A stretch of 64,000 bases of DNA, taken from positions 62,001 through 126,000 of the forward strand of contig NZ_BAKM01000001.1 of the NCBI RefSeq assembly GCF_000614185.1. Reading direction: 5' to 3'. The DNA comes from Phocaeicola sartorii JCM 17136 = DSM 21941. Its GTDB lineage: Bacteria > Bacteroidota > Bacteroidia > Bacteroidales > Bacteroidaceae. Each line of letters starts with the position of its first letter. The stretch's first letter is position 1. The notes under the pieces were generated by a model, which had not been told where the DNA came from, searched no databases, and saw only the letters and a program-made list of their open reading frames with translations. The position numbers were made by a program, and so were the translations under genes. Below, in pieces: positions 7,867 to 17,575 of the stretch.

Positions 7867-8442
7867 TTAGAAACACGCCAGGAAAAGAATAGGAATCAGA
7901 ATACCGGCCACCAACTCGACTCCTCCTCTGCCCCACAATCCTTTAGGACCTTTTATCATCACTATACCGCTGACAGTGATAATAATCAGACAGACAGCAA
8001 AGGCATCGGCAAACCAAGTCCACCACTTGCCCGGATTGAAATGGAGTTGTACCATGGAAGAGATCAGCGGACGGCGCTTCACCCCCTCGTAGACAGCATC
8101 TTTTGTCCGGGTGTTAATCACCAGACTTGAGCCTCCTTTCAGAAAAACCTTAATCTGATCCGGTTCCGGATAATAATATTTAGTAAAATTTCCGGCTTCG
8201 TCCAGCGGTTCCAACAAAGTCAAAATCATCTTCTCATTAACTTTACCCTTATCCGACAGATCCTCTGTTATTTTATATTCCGTTCGTGTCACTGTATAAT
8301 GGGGATTTATGCTATCCCTATGGTTCATCACGATACCCGAAATAGCATAAATCAAAATCATTCCCGCAAAGAAGAAAGACAGATCACGATGGATGGTCCG
8401 GCTCCACTTGCGGAATGCAGTACTTTTACTCCGCGATTTCAT
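7867..8442 (-). CDS. PepSY-associated transmembrane protein
   Basis: A 191-residue membrane protein with three helices (residues ~24-41, ~143-163 and ~172-190). The first reads FFAGMILIYAISGIVMNH, and the histidine-bearing helix pattern W-x-x-x-I-HRDLSFFFAG...ISGIVMNHRDS is typical of PepSY_TM proteins. This family is found with siderophore and haem uptake and ferric-reductase-like functions (for example the inner-membrane partner of xenosiderophore uptake in Bacteroides). Its start overlaps the end of the upstream lipoprotein gene by 17 bases, so the two are co-transcribed. A role in metal or haem reduction is inferred. Confidence 0.8.
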   Translation of the reverse strand: MKSRSKSTAFRKWSRTIHRDLSFFFAGMILIYAISGIVMNHRDSINPHYTVTRTEYKITEDLSDKGKVNEKMILTLLEPLDEAGNFTKYYYPEPDQIKVFLKGGSSLVINTRTKDAVYEGVKRRPLISSMVQLHFNPGKWWTWFADAFAVCLIIITVSGIVMIKGPKGLWGRGGVELVAGILIPILFLACF

Positions 8443-9013
8443 AAGAACTGGCTTCCATATAGTAAAATGACAGATAATCTTTCCCGGCAGCAGCTTTTCT
8501 TTCTGCTATCTTTGCGCGGAAGTCCGCAATACGGGCTTCAGGAGTGTTGGCTGTTTCGCCGCGTGCTTTTTTTTCCGAATCACATCCGGCAGCAGTTTCT
8601 CCATGAGATTTTTCAGTCTGTGCTTTCAGTTTAGCCTCCCAGTTCTGCAAGTAAGCTTCGTCTACCCGCTGTTCCTTTAACGTTCCGGTCACTGTGACAA
8701 TAGCGTTGATGCATTTGGTGTCAAACGAGCCCAAAGGTCCGGCTTCCACACGAATTGTTTTGGTATCATCACTGCCCATCAGGAATATTTTTGTTGCTCC
8801 GTGCTTGCAGGTATGTGTACAGATTCCTTCGATGGTCACCTCACGGTTGAGCAGTGAATCGGCATGCGCCAGCAGATTATCGACACTCAATACCTCCGGA
8901 GCCGCCTGCCCCGTTTTTTCGGACTGACTCTGTTTGTTGTTACTGTTTCCACAAGAAGTAATAGTTACTAAAGCTGCCATTAAGGTTGCAGCGACCATAA
9001 ACTTAAATTTCAT
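8426..9013 (-). CDS. Lipoprotein with OB-fold-like segment
   Basis: A 195-residue SPII lipoprotein (lipobox ITSC, Cys 21). Residues ~45-115 form a beta-rich unit, LLNREVTIEGICTHTCKHG...IRVEAGPLGSFD...NAIVTVTGTL, that resembles periplasmic OB-fold proteins. It holds a CTHTCKHG cluster (two Cys, two His) that could bind metal or haem, which is inference. The C-terminal ~70 residues are charged and predicted helical. It lies between the DUF6850 barrel and the PepSY gene, overlapping the latter. Confidence 0.65.
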   Translation of the reverse strand: MKFKFMVAATLMAALVTITSCGNSNNKQSQSEKTGQAAPEVLSVDNLLAHADSLLNREVTIEGICTHTCKHGATKIFLMGSDDTKTIRVEAGPLGSFDTKCINAIVTVTGTLKEQRVDEAYLQNWEAKLKAQTEKSHGETAAGCDSEKKARGETANTPEARIADFRAKIAERKAAAGKDYLSFYYMEASSYEIAE

Positions 9014-9033
9014 AAGCTAACTGTTTTTATTTT

Positions 9034-10584
9034 TTAAAAAAAGATGCCCAGTGAACAAGCGGCATACCGGGCCGTTCCGCATTTTTTATAATACGCAGCC
9101 TGCCATTGAACAGACAAAGACAGGTTATACTGTTTCATGACGGGATAATCCCCTTGCAGACGAATTCCTACCAGACTATAGCTATCAGATAAATAGTCAA
9201 TATTCGCCAATAAAGTCCGGGCGGACGACTTCGCGGCATCCAATCCCGGTAAAGAATATTCAGCCGATAAACCGGCATAATATCCACCGGTAGCTTCTGC
9301 GGTCAATCGCAGCTGCCTCTTCTGATACTGCAAACGGGCACGCAAAGAACTTTCCAGAGCAGACAGGTGAACAAACCGGGATACGGCGTTGTAATCCGTC
9401 TCTAACCGATGGTAGATTATATTTGGGACAATTGCTCCTCCCCATACACCTTTATCGGTCAAAAACTTCTCCCACAAACCACTTACGGCAATCCGACTAT
9501 TCGTGACCTTCATTCCCGGAGATGTGCTGATTAATGCTCCATAGGAACTTCCGCCCGCCTCTCCGTAAATATTCTCCGTTCCTTTACGGACAGTATAGCC
9601 TGCATCCAGTTTCACAGCAAGGTGCTCTGTCTGCTGAAGTTCCCGCATCCAAGTCACGTTTCCTTTCAAATCAGTCGTATTCAATTCCAGCAAAGTGAGA
9701 TGATTGGCATTGCTCAATTTCTTGTCCATCGACATACGGTCTATTGAGACTGTGGCCGATACCCCCTCCTCCGTATCAGCCGGCAGAATGCCTATGCTTC
9801 CTCCCCACCGGATGCCTTGATGCTTCGTTCCGGTCTGGTTTCCGGCAAAACGCACATAATCCATGCCCAATCCCAACGTATGGTATACCGAAATGGAACC
9901 TTTATCTGCAAGGAATGAAATCTCACTTTTCTGCTGATAAAGCCGGAAATCTGCGGAAACTCCCAAACGATATGTCCCCAGACGATATCCTGCTCCCAAG
10001 GCAAAAGAGAGATCGGAAGCTGTATTACGTGGACGCGGATCTTTATCCCGATAATTATGAGACGCCCTGTAACCACCGGTGATTCCCCATGTCCAGGAAC
10101 CTGACTCACTGGCGTAACCTCCATTGAAATAATAAGTTTCTCCCTTCAGGAAACCACCAATGGAATCACCGGTCACGTAAGGAGCAATCAGTTTCCAGTC
10201 TATATTTTCATTCCATAACACATTCTCCTGCTTCTCACTCCTGTATCCTGCTGAACCGAACACACGATCACGTTCCGAAAGAATGACGAAAGAGTTGACA
10301 TCTACCCCGATACGGGTATCCTTATCACCTTCCTGTTTCAAAGATGCTTTTCCTTTATCATGATAAACTCCATTTACGTCCAGCCTTGTCCATGTATACG
10401 GAGTATAGTAATAATAAAGTGCCGGATTCCGCCATACCTCACCACGAAATCCGGTCGCGAATGAAGCGCTACGGATTACCTTATCGGACAGGGAGAGTGT
10501 GTCGGCAGTCTGCCCGAAGGCTTCCTGCCGACTCTCCACAAATAAAGCAATCAGCAACGTAATGATAAATCGGATTCGCATCAT
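9034..10584 (-). CDS. DUF6850-type outer-membrane beta-barrel
   Basis: About 516 residues, starting MMRIRFIITLLIALFVESRQ, with a cleavable signal peptide ending near AFGQ and continuing as alternating amphipathic strands (FGSAGYRSEKQ..., LGAGYRLGTYRLGVSADF...). It ends in an aromatic C-terminal strand, ACSLGIFF, the usual outer-membrane insertion signal. The layout matches DUF6850 barrels found behind DUF4876 lipoprotein and TonB receptor genes. The upstream ATG at 10608 would add eight residues before the hydrophobic core, so I prefer 10584. It may be a porin-like partner of the receptor. Confidence 0.75.
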   Translation of the reverse strand: MMRIRFIITLLIALFVESRQEAFGQTADTLSLSDKVIRSASFATGFRGEVWRNPALYYYYTPYTWTRLDVNGVYHDKGKASLKQEGDKDTRIGVDVNSFVILSERDRVFGSAGYRSEKQENVLWNENIDWKLIAPYVTGDSIGGFLKGETYYFNGGYASESGSWTWGITGGYRASHNYRDKDPRPRNTASDLSFALGAGYRLGTYRLGVSADFRLYQQKSEISFLADKGSISVYHTLGLGMDYVRFAGNQTGTKHQGIRWGGSIGILPADTEEGVSATVSIDRMSMDKKLSNANHLTLLELNTTDLKGNVTWMRELQQTEHLAVKLDAGYTVRKGTENIYGEAGGSSYGALISTSPGMKVTNSRIAVSGLWEKFLTDKGVWGGAIVPNIIYHRLETDYNAVSRFVHLSALESSLRARLQYQKRQLRLTAEATGGYYAGLSAEYSLPGLDAAKSSARTLLANIDYLSDSYSLVGIRLQGDYPVMKQYNLSLSVQWQAAYYKKCGTARYAACSLGIFF

Positions 10585-10622
10585 GAATAATAAAGATTTA
10601 TAGATCAATAGGACGGATTCAA

Positions 10623-11855
10623 TTATTTGTTAAACAGGCTCGGAACAGCCGCAGGTGTGAAATCAACGGTAGAGTTATTTGTATCCTGCAATACTTCCCG
10701 ATCACCATCCTTATAGGCAGCTTTACGCATCACGCACTTTCCGATGTTCTCTGCAACGGTATTATTCACACCGATATAAGTATGCCCCATATCCAGCACG
10801 GTAGAGGTAACATTCCACTGCCATTCATTGGAAGCACCTACATTGACGGCATCAATCACCCATTCATTGGGGAACTTATATTTGCTTTGCGGTTTACTGG
10901 CTGTTCCACTTTGCAAGATATACGTATAGTTGTATGCATAGTCTGAAATATACTTTTCTTTAGTCATGCCTTTGGGTAATCTGCCGATAGCATAGGCACG
11001 ATTTCCCTGTTTATTCAGCACCCAGATAGTTTTGGAATAACAATAATAAACATCCAGATTGGGAACAGCCGGATTATCCACATCTAGCTTTGATTCAACA
11101 TACCACTCAAAATCGGCCTTACTCAAATCTATAGAATTCGGATTAGCCTCTTTATGATTGACCGCATTGTCACAAAGGATAAAGGACTCTCCCGGTTGTA
11201 CCGGATAATCTGTTCCGCTGCCCGGCACCGCTACAACAGAGCCTACCGCAATAGCTTCATCCATGACATCCGGATCTACCGACTGATATTTCAGAGTGGT
11301 TGAGAATTGTGATTCCATAAATATCAATCCATCCGCATACAAAACTTTATCCGAATTATTATAGATACGTACATACTGGTCGCCATTATATTGCTTGCCT
11401 GCTTCATTATAAGTTCCGGGAATAAATATCTCGGCAATCACAAAATCGGGGTCACCTGTATTGAGCACATGAACCTTCAGTTCCAACTTGTATGCCCCTC
11501 CGGATACGGCCACATTCTGTTGCACTCCCTGTACATCGACTTCCACCGGAGTTCCATTCTGCGAGTAAGTTCCCTTACCTATGAACGTTACATTATACAG
11601 CCCGTCCGCCAATTCAATACTTTGAGCCGGATAGACAATGTCTGTCTTGACAGATGTATTTACATTTTCAAAAGTATAGGTTCCACCGGTCAGTTGCAGC
11701 CCCTCGATAGTTGTATCTACAGTAGTGGTAATACCTACAGTGGATATGCTCACTTTGTCATCATCACTACATGCGGTAAATCCCAGCATCGTTGCAAAAA
11801 GGATTGACATTGTCAATTGATTCTTTTTCATCTTCATTTTTGTTTTATTGTTCAT
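10623..11855 (-). CDS. DUF4876 lipoprotein
   Basis: A 410-residue lipoprotein with lipobox FTAC (Cys 29 from the first Met) and the acidic SDDDK stretch after it. It matches the DUF4876 pattern: a first beta-domain (IEGLQLTGGTYTFENV..., KTDIVYPAQSI) and a second domain starting near FVIAEIFIPGTYN with DQYVRIYNNSDKVLYADGL, which resembles a lamin-tail-like fold. It lies between the TonB receptor (3 bases downstream of it) and the DUF6850 barrel. I infer a surface substrate-binding partner of the receptor. Confidence 0.8.
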   Translation of the reverse strand: MNNKTKMKMKKNQLTMSILFATMLGFTACSDDDKVSISTVGITTTVDTTIEGLQLTGGTYTFENVNTSVKTDIVYPAQSIELADGLYNVTFIGKGTYSQNGTPVEVDVQGVQQNVAVSGGAYKLELKVHVLNTGDPDFVIAEIFIPGTYNEAGKQYNGDQYVRIYNNSDKVLYADGLIFMESQFSTTLKYQSVDPDVMDEAIAVGSVVAVPGSGTDYPVQPGESFILCDNAVNHKEANPNSIDLSKADFEWYVESKLDVDNPAVPNLDVYYCYSKTIWVLNKQGNRAYAIGRLPKGMTKEKYISDYAYNYTYILQSGTASKPQSKYKFPNEWVIDAVNVGASNEWQWNVTSTVLDMGHTYIGVNNTVAENIGKCVMRKAAYKDGDREVLQDTNNSTVDFTPAAVPSLFNK

Positions 11856-11858
11856 TTA

Positions 11859-14599
11859 CTAAAAAGTCAAGTTCATTTCCATGCCGAAATAAGGCGATTC
11901 GGACGTTCTCCGTTGCAGTACGCCCCGTAATGTATAATCAGGATAAATACCCAAAAGCCGGTTTACATAAAAAGCCAGATTCAGATACTTACCAATCCGT
12001 TTACTCGCCTTCAGATTGATATCCATATAAAAAGGCACGGTAGTACGCTCAAAATAAGTGGCTGAATATTTCTCCACCAGATGTTGTAACTGAATATTGT
12101 TTTTATCCTCTTCGCGAAACGGATGCGTTTCACCGGATTGATCGATATAGCTTACCGGCACGCCGTTATTCCACAAGTTCCGTCTGTTGGTATACCAAGT
12201 GCATTGTGCCGACGTGGAGAAAGTAAGTCCCAAACGCGGTATATAGGTATCAAACATAAAATTCGTATTGAATGCCTGGCTTTCTGTTCCGTTGTCTCCA
12301 TTGTACAATCCCACATATTTCAGCTGTTTATTGTCCAACAATATAGAAGAGGCCTTATATTGAGGAGAATCCGAATTATAAATTGTCTTTATCCAGGCTC
12401 CATACATAGTGACGCGGGTCTTGAGCGATTCGATTCGTTTGGAAGCGAACTGAAACTCCACTCCTTCTTTACGCACCTTCATTACATTGCCTAGTGTGGA
12501 ATACACATCCAGATTATATTCATTCGCATAAGTCAACTGAGAAAGTTGGGGAGGAGCCGTCAAAGCTGAGCCGTCGATACTTGCAGGATCATATAGCTTA
12601 TATGCCAATGACTTATAATAAGTGACATCATCAAAAGCATTGTTCATCCGTTCGCGGAAATAAGTTATCGACAGACGGTTTCCCTTATAGCTGACGTCGG
12701 CCCGCACTTCCCATTTCATGTTACGTGCCGGTTCCAACTGATAGTTTGTATGATCCCATTTATATGTCATCATATTGATGCGGCGATAATCCGGGTTGGT
12801 ATGGTAATAATTCAACTGAATCAAGTCCACATACTTAAAATCCGGATATAACTGTGCGGTGGTCGGCATACGGCTGATCCAGCCCAAACCTCCCGAAAAG
12901 GCAACATTCCATCCGTTTGAAACCGGCAAATTCCATTGCAAGTCCAGACGGAGATCGGGATATATCTTGCCCTGCATCTTATATTCAGTGTCCAGCCCCA
13001 ATAAGGACTGCAAACGGATACCGGCCGTAAAAGCCAATTTATGTCTATTTACAGGAAGATTCAACACCTCCTCGGCATAGAGGGCGAAAGGTTGCAGCCC
13101 CGGTATGTCCTTAAAACGGCGCGGACGTGTACTCAAACTTTCACTGATGGGCCGTGTCACATCGAATACCTGGCCTTCTCCCAAATTCTTCTGATAATTC
13201 CATTCCATCCCCATATTCATCGCATTCTGTAATACACCCAACGGGAAAGCCAACCGCATACGGGCGGAAGCCGTAACATATAAAGGTTTACCATCAATAT
13301 CCATCTGTGCCACATAATTATAAGGCAGATAGATGCCATCAAACTCTCCGGTTTCTGTCTGAGTAGCAATAGCTGCCGGACGATTCAGAGATACGGACTT
13401 TATTTCACGCATCTTCTCCCACTGCTGACTGACAGAAGTGGTCACACCAACCTCACGAATCCATAAATGGGCCGGAAACTTCATGCTCCATTTCCCCGCT
13501 ATCTTCAAGCTGTTAAAGTCCGATTTATAGGAATCTTCCTTTACTGTCGCATCTTTATCCCTCTTCGCATCATCAAACGAGCCGGTATAATCGGACTGAT
13601 ATTCCAATGAATATTACGTTCATTCCATAACCATTTGCCATCCAAGCGGGCGGAAGCAGTAAGGCGAGTATAATTTTTCACACTGTTGCGCGGATCTATT
13701 TTGGACTCCAGATAATTTAGATCAGCATTCAATACATAACGTCCGTTCCCATCCAGCCGAATTCCCTTGCCTACAGAAAACAGTTTACTGGTTTTATCAG
13801 CCTTAAAACGTGCGGACAAGGGGCTCTCAGTCATTTTACGCTGAATGATCACCGCACCGTTTGCCACATTGCCATAAGCCACGGAAGGAATGCCGCGAAT
13901 GATTTCCACCTTCTCAATATTATCGGTTGAGATGGTACGCATATCCATCCCTTTTGACATTGTGCTCGTTGCATTCACTGCGGAAGTACTGTTTGGCATA
14001 TATTGCAGATTCGCATCCGTATTCATGGAGATACCATCCATATAAAACCCAACTCCCAATGAAGAGATATCCTCCGTCTTTCCTGTTTCACGTATCCGGA
14101 TCAGATTGGCCTGCCCCATCTGAGGATCAGCCGACTTTCCTCCGGGTACCAATTCCATCAAGTCACTGAAGCTGCCGGGCTGAAGATGTTTCATGGCTGT
14201 ACGGTCAACGATGGAAGCGCTGGTAGCGCGCTTTGACTCAGAAGCGGTCACCACCACCTCGTTCAGCGCCATGACCGAAGGTTTTAAATAAAAGACTGCC
14301 GAAATATCCCCGGTGACCTTCATTCCTTTTTCTGTAGAATCATATCCCAAATAGGATACAATGACCCGATAAGTTCCAGAATGGATATGTAGAAGTTCAA
14401 AATGTCCGTTCGCATCTGTTATTCCCCCATAAACAATCTGCCCATCCACAAACAATTGAACAGTAGCGTAATCCAACGCTTTACGAGTCTGCTCATCCAG
14501 TACTGTTCCCCGGAATACAAATGTCTGCCCCCATAAAAAAGACACATTGCTACAAATTATAAATAAAAAAATATATGCAATCTTACAAATCATTTTCAT
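11859..14599 (-). pseudogene. TonB-dependent receptor, frameshifted
   Basis: Two frames join into a ~913-residue outer-membrane receptor. Residues 1-24 are a signal peptide. FRGTVLDEQTRKALDYATVQ starts a carboxypeptidase-like regulatory domain, LNEVVVTASESKRATSA is the TonB-box/plug start, and KVEIIRGIPSVAYGNVANGA is the plug motif. The barrel follows and ends MEMNLTF. The break near 13600 is repaired by one G (NIHW-EYQSDYTGSF), so a homopolymer error is likely and the gene is probably functional. It heads the eight-gene minus-strand locus, and its partners suggest siderophore, haem or metal-chelate uptake. Confidence 0.85.
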
Positions 14600-14613
14600 T
14601 CTCTATTTGGTTG

Positions 14614-14621
14614 CAAAATTA
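14614..14621 (-). promoter_or_regulatory. Possible -7 element of the TonB receptor operon
   Basis: The minus strand reads TAATTTTG, a match to the Bacteroidota TAnnTTTG box. It lies only about 15 bases before the first ATG, so the transcript would have a very short leader. I see no clear -33 box. Confidence 0.3.
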
Positions 14622-14882
14622 CAATTCATAAAAGCCCGGCACAATCCCCTTTTCCAGGTATATACCCAATCATACATAAGCCGAAGATACCTACATAATG
14701 GTACGCGATTTACGAATAGGACTTTCAGTTCTTTCTCCGGATAGTCTTTTTCAACATTGACAATAATAGAAGTATTAAAATATTTTTCACAATTCTCGCC
14801 CACCTACAACAGCGTTTGCAAAACTGCTGCCACTGCTACCACCCACTCTCATGAAACCACCATGAACAGGGAGTTCCGGAGG

Positions 14883-14931
14883 GTGGTGGCAGCACCTTTC
14901 TTTATGTGGTAAAAGGGGCTGCTGCCACCAC
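14883..14931. repeat. GC-rich hairpin in a 590-base gap
   Basis: GTGGTGGCAGC at 14883-14893 pairs with GCTGCCACCAC at 14921-14931, and on the plus strand a T-run follows. Related GCTGCCAC words occur at 14825-14845. The gap 14600-15189 has no supported gene: besides this hairpin it holds a lysine/arginine-rich-looking open stretch with no start and the dispersed repeat at 15130. The hairpin may be a terminator or an intergenic repeat. Confidence 0.5.
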
Positions 14932-15129
14932 TTTTGCCTTTTTTTTATCCCAAAAACAAACGAAGGAAGAGAAAGATACAAGAGGCGGAGGATGACCACA
15001 CGCCGAAAAAAGGAGGCGGATACGAACACACTGAACCCGGAAAACGGACAGACAGAACGAAGCCTGCTGATGGACAAGACACCGGCTGCAGCCTGACGGG
15101 AATCCGATTGCGGCCCGCCAAAACTACGG

Positions 15130-15183
15130 TTTACCCATGATGCAGCCCTTTTGGATAACTCGTTCTTTTATTTACGAACAAAG
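15130..15183. repeat. Dispersed 53-bp repeat, copy 2
   Basis: This is the second copy of the sequence at 4763-4815, carrying the same GATGCAGCCC and TCGTTCTTTTATTTAC blocks with about six differences. It lies directly downstream of the thioredoxin-lipoprotein gene on the minus strand. Confidence 0.5.
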
Positions 15184-15189
15184 ACAAAA

Positions 15190-15705
15190 TCACCAATTCG
15201 CCTCTATAGCCTCAGCCAGATCTTCATAACCAGCCAACGGGTTGTCCGTAAAGACACTACGGATAACCAACTCTTTGTCTACGACATAAACACGAGGTAT
15301 TCCCGATTTTGCAAACAGATAATATACAGTGCGGTCTTCCTGAGCCGAATAAGGCAACGTCAAATGATTCTCGTCCCAATAACGGGCAATCTCTGCCGGA
15401 CCCTCTTCCCTGCTGATACAAACCATCCGGATTCTTTGACCATAATCCGTATATATCTTTTGCAGCACAGGAAGTTCTTTCCGGCAGTCCGGACATCCTG
15501 TATGAAAAAACACAATCAGGGAAACCTCTCCTTTCAGACTTCCGGAAGTTACTGTCCGGCCATCATCCATGGTCACTGAAAAAGCAGGAACACGCTCTCC
15601 CGGCTGCAACTCAATGACACCTTCCTCCACATCATCATCAATACACGCCGTAAACATTACAGAGGCACAAAACAGGAGACAAACCGTTTTTATCCAATTC
15701 TTCAT
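15190..15705 (-). CDS. TlpA-like thioredoxin lipoprotein
   Basis: A 171-residue SPII lipoprotein (lipobox FTAC, Cys 21) with a thioredoxin fold of the TlpA/peroxiredoxin class. The redox pair is Cys 71 and Cys 74 in TGCPDCRKELP, and the cis-proline loop is GIPRVYVVD (Pro 137). It probably reduces or isomerises disulfides on exported proteins in the periplasm. It stands alone, with the repeat-rich gap downstream separating it from the TonB receptor operon. Confidence 0.85.
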   Translation of the reverse strand: MKNWIKTVCLLFCASVMFTACIDDDVEEGVIELQPGERVPAFSVTMDDGRTVTSGSLKGEVSLIVFFHTGCPDCRKELPVLQKIYTDYGQRIRMVCISREEGPAEIARYWDENHLTLPYSAQEDRTVYYLFAKSGIPRVYVVDKELVIRSVFTDNPLAGYEDLAEAIEANW

Positions 15706-15897
15706 TTTTATTTCTATTTTTCTTCCTTACAAAGATAACATGATTTTCATGAAATGACTACTTTTACAGTATGAAACAGAAATTAAAAGAAAAACAAGAG
15801 CCGCCTCCTTACGTTGAATGCCGGTAATTATTACGGGAATTTCCGCAACCAATGCATGTTATGACCGCAGATACAGTTCTTTCCAGAACATTTTAAA

Positions 15898-16287
15898 TCA
15901 AGAATCCATATCACTCAGATGCAGTTCCAGCGCCTTGACCGAAATATAAATCTCGCGCACAGAAATGGTCAAAGAAAGAATGAGCAACACAAGCGCCAGG
16001 CCAAATATATATACAGATATGAGGTAGAACTGTATATACATTAAAAACATGCTGACCACACATAGCAACAAACTCCCGATGCCTGTCACCTGCATGGCAC
16101 GTGTCAGATAAAGACGCTTGCGGAGGTTAGAAATCTGTGCCGCCGTAACAGCCGAATGATTCTCACGATACTGATCCTTCAGCGTACGCACCAACTGGGC
16201 GTATGAAAGGAAACGATTGGTATATGCCAGCATAATCAGCGATATGGCAGAAAATAATAAAGCAGGGGTTGTTAAATCTATTTCCAT
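15898..16287 (-). CDS. DUF2721 family membrane protein
   Basis: A 129-residue protein starting MEIDLTTPALLFSAISLIML, with three hydrophobic helices and the conserved ALLFSAISLIMLAYTNRF start of DUF2721 proteins. The middle part (QISNLRKRLYLTRAMQVTGIG) is a charged loop. The frame could be extended to 16395, but a TAnnTTTG box on this strand at 16318-16325 predicts a transcript starting near 16311, so 16287 is the likely start. Function unknown. Confidence 0.75.
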   Translation of the reverse strand: MEIDLTTPALLFSAISLIMLAYTNRFLSYAQLVRTLKDQYRENHSAVTAAQISNLRKRLYLTRAMQVTGIGSLLLCVVSMFLMYIQFYLISVYIFGLALVLLILSLTISVREIYISVKALELHLSDMDS

Positions 16288-16317
16288 TTCTATAGGTATT
16301 TCAAAGTTAGAATATGG

Positions 16318-16325
16318 CAAAGATA
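16318..16325 (-). promoter_or_regulatory. -7 promoter box for DUF2721 gene
   Basis: TATCTTTG on the minus strand, 31 bases before the chosen start. It decides the start codon of the gene at 15898-16287. Confidence 0.5.
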
Positions 16326-16369
16326 AAGTAAATATCCCGATATTTTCTTCCTTTTTACAACGAAAGGAA

Positions 16370-16377
16370 TATCTTTG
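16370..16377 (+). promoter_or_regulatory. -7 promoter box for DUF3843 gene
   Basis: TATCTTTG lies 28 bases before the ATG at 16406. It is divergent from the box at 16318-16325. Confidence 0.5.
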
Positions 16378-16405
16378 CAATAAATAATCATTCAAGTAAA
16401 CTTAT

Positions 16406-17575
16406 ATGCAAACTATAAAATTATACATAAAAGATTGGCTGGCCATTCATCCCTATACCCAGCAACAGGCCACAGACAGATATTTCGTCGATCTGGCCAA
16501 CCGGTTATACTCCACCTGTACGATAAGAGAGATTCCCGAATCCACTAAAAAGAAGCTATGCCTTTACACCGCCGCTTATTTGGAAGATGTCATCTCAGGA
16601 TCAGGTCTATGGCAAGCATTCATCCAAAAGCATCTGGAGCTGTATGATACGTCGCTTCCTTTCTATACCATCCGGCCGGATTATATGAAGGATGAAATCA
16701 ATGAGGAAGACATCCGCTTCATCCTTTGGAACACCTTGGAAAAGGCTCCATATAAACATCCGTATATCAATCCGATGGACAAGAATATCGAAGAAACCGC
16801 ACATTCATTTTTCCAGATATTGGAGGAGGAATATGAAATGGCTCCCGCAAATGACACGTTACAGGATTTCTTCATGGGATTCAAAGGAAAAGAGGACGCC
16901 AATCACAAACTACGCTGGCTGTTCGGACACACTTACCTCACAGAACCCTCTGTGCAAGAATACATTGCCCAGGTTACAGAGACCGACAAGTTCATCATTC
17001 CATGCGGTCCGCTTGCCCTGTTTCTTCATGAGTGGATCGACCTGCTGGCCCACGGAGCAACCGGATGTTGGGAAGAGATAGAAGGACTGTACCCTGCCAT
17101 TCCCGAAATACCGGACGAGAGGAAGGAAAGAAACCTTCATACTTTCCAACTGTTCACGCAAGGTACAAACGGAGCCCGTATCGTATATCTGGAAGGCTAT
17201 AAGGAACTGCACCGTTTCCTGACCCAAATATTACAATGGCCGGATGATCCCAATCACACGTTGCCTCAAATGAAAAATCATCAAGATTTCATCATGATGG
17301 TAAATCCCGAAAAAGGTATTCTGCTGGCGAAGGATCTATGCAGATGCATCAGTGATCCTCTTAACCCGATGTATGATGCAGCAACGGCTGCCCAAGAGGC
17401 ATTCAGCCTGCTGACCGTCCCCACCAAATGTCCGCCGGACCTGATGGAATATTTGATAAACAACCACTATATCCCCGATGCACAAATTCCCGGATCCGGT
17501 GAAAAGGAGCTGGTTCAAAAGAACGCGGACTTTATAGCCCGCCACTCCTTATTGTATTACTACAGGGGAGACTAG
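16406..17575 (+). CDS. DUF3843-like cytoplasmic protein
   Basis: A 389-residue soluble protein without signal or membrane segments. Its start, IKLYIKDWLAIHPYTQQQATDRYFVDLANRLY, fits the DUF3843 family of Bacteroidales, recalled by pattern. It is rich in aromatic and acidic residues and shows no catalytic motif I can name. Its stop overlaps the convergent dehydrogenase gene by four bases, and its promoter faces that of the DUF2721 gene. Function unknown. Confidence 0.65.
   Translation: MQTIKLYIKDWLAIHPYTQQQATDRYFVDLANRLYSTCTIREIPESTKKKLCLYTAAYLEDVISGSGLWQAFIQKHLELYDTSLPFYTIRPDYMKDEINEEDIRFILWNTLEKAPYKHPYINPMDKNIEETAHSFFQILEEEYEMAPANDTLQDFFMGFKGKEDANHKLRWLFGHTYLTEPSVQEYIAQVTETDKFIIPCGPLALFLHEWIDLLAHGATGCWEEIEGLYPAIPEIPDERKERNLHTFQLFTQGTNGARIVYLEGYKELHRFLTQILQWPDDPNHTLPQMKNHQDFIMMVNPEKGILLAKDLCRCISDPLNPMYDAATAAQEAFSLLTVPTKCPPDLMEYLINNHYIPDAQIPGSGEKELVQKNADFIARHSLLYYYRGD

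Noticed and set aside
14934..15140. Lys/Arg-rich open frame in the gap 14600-15189
   Set aside because: No start context, odd composition and no recognisable domain; probably chance in low-complexity DNA.
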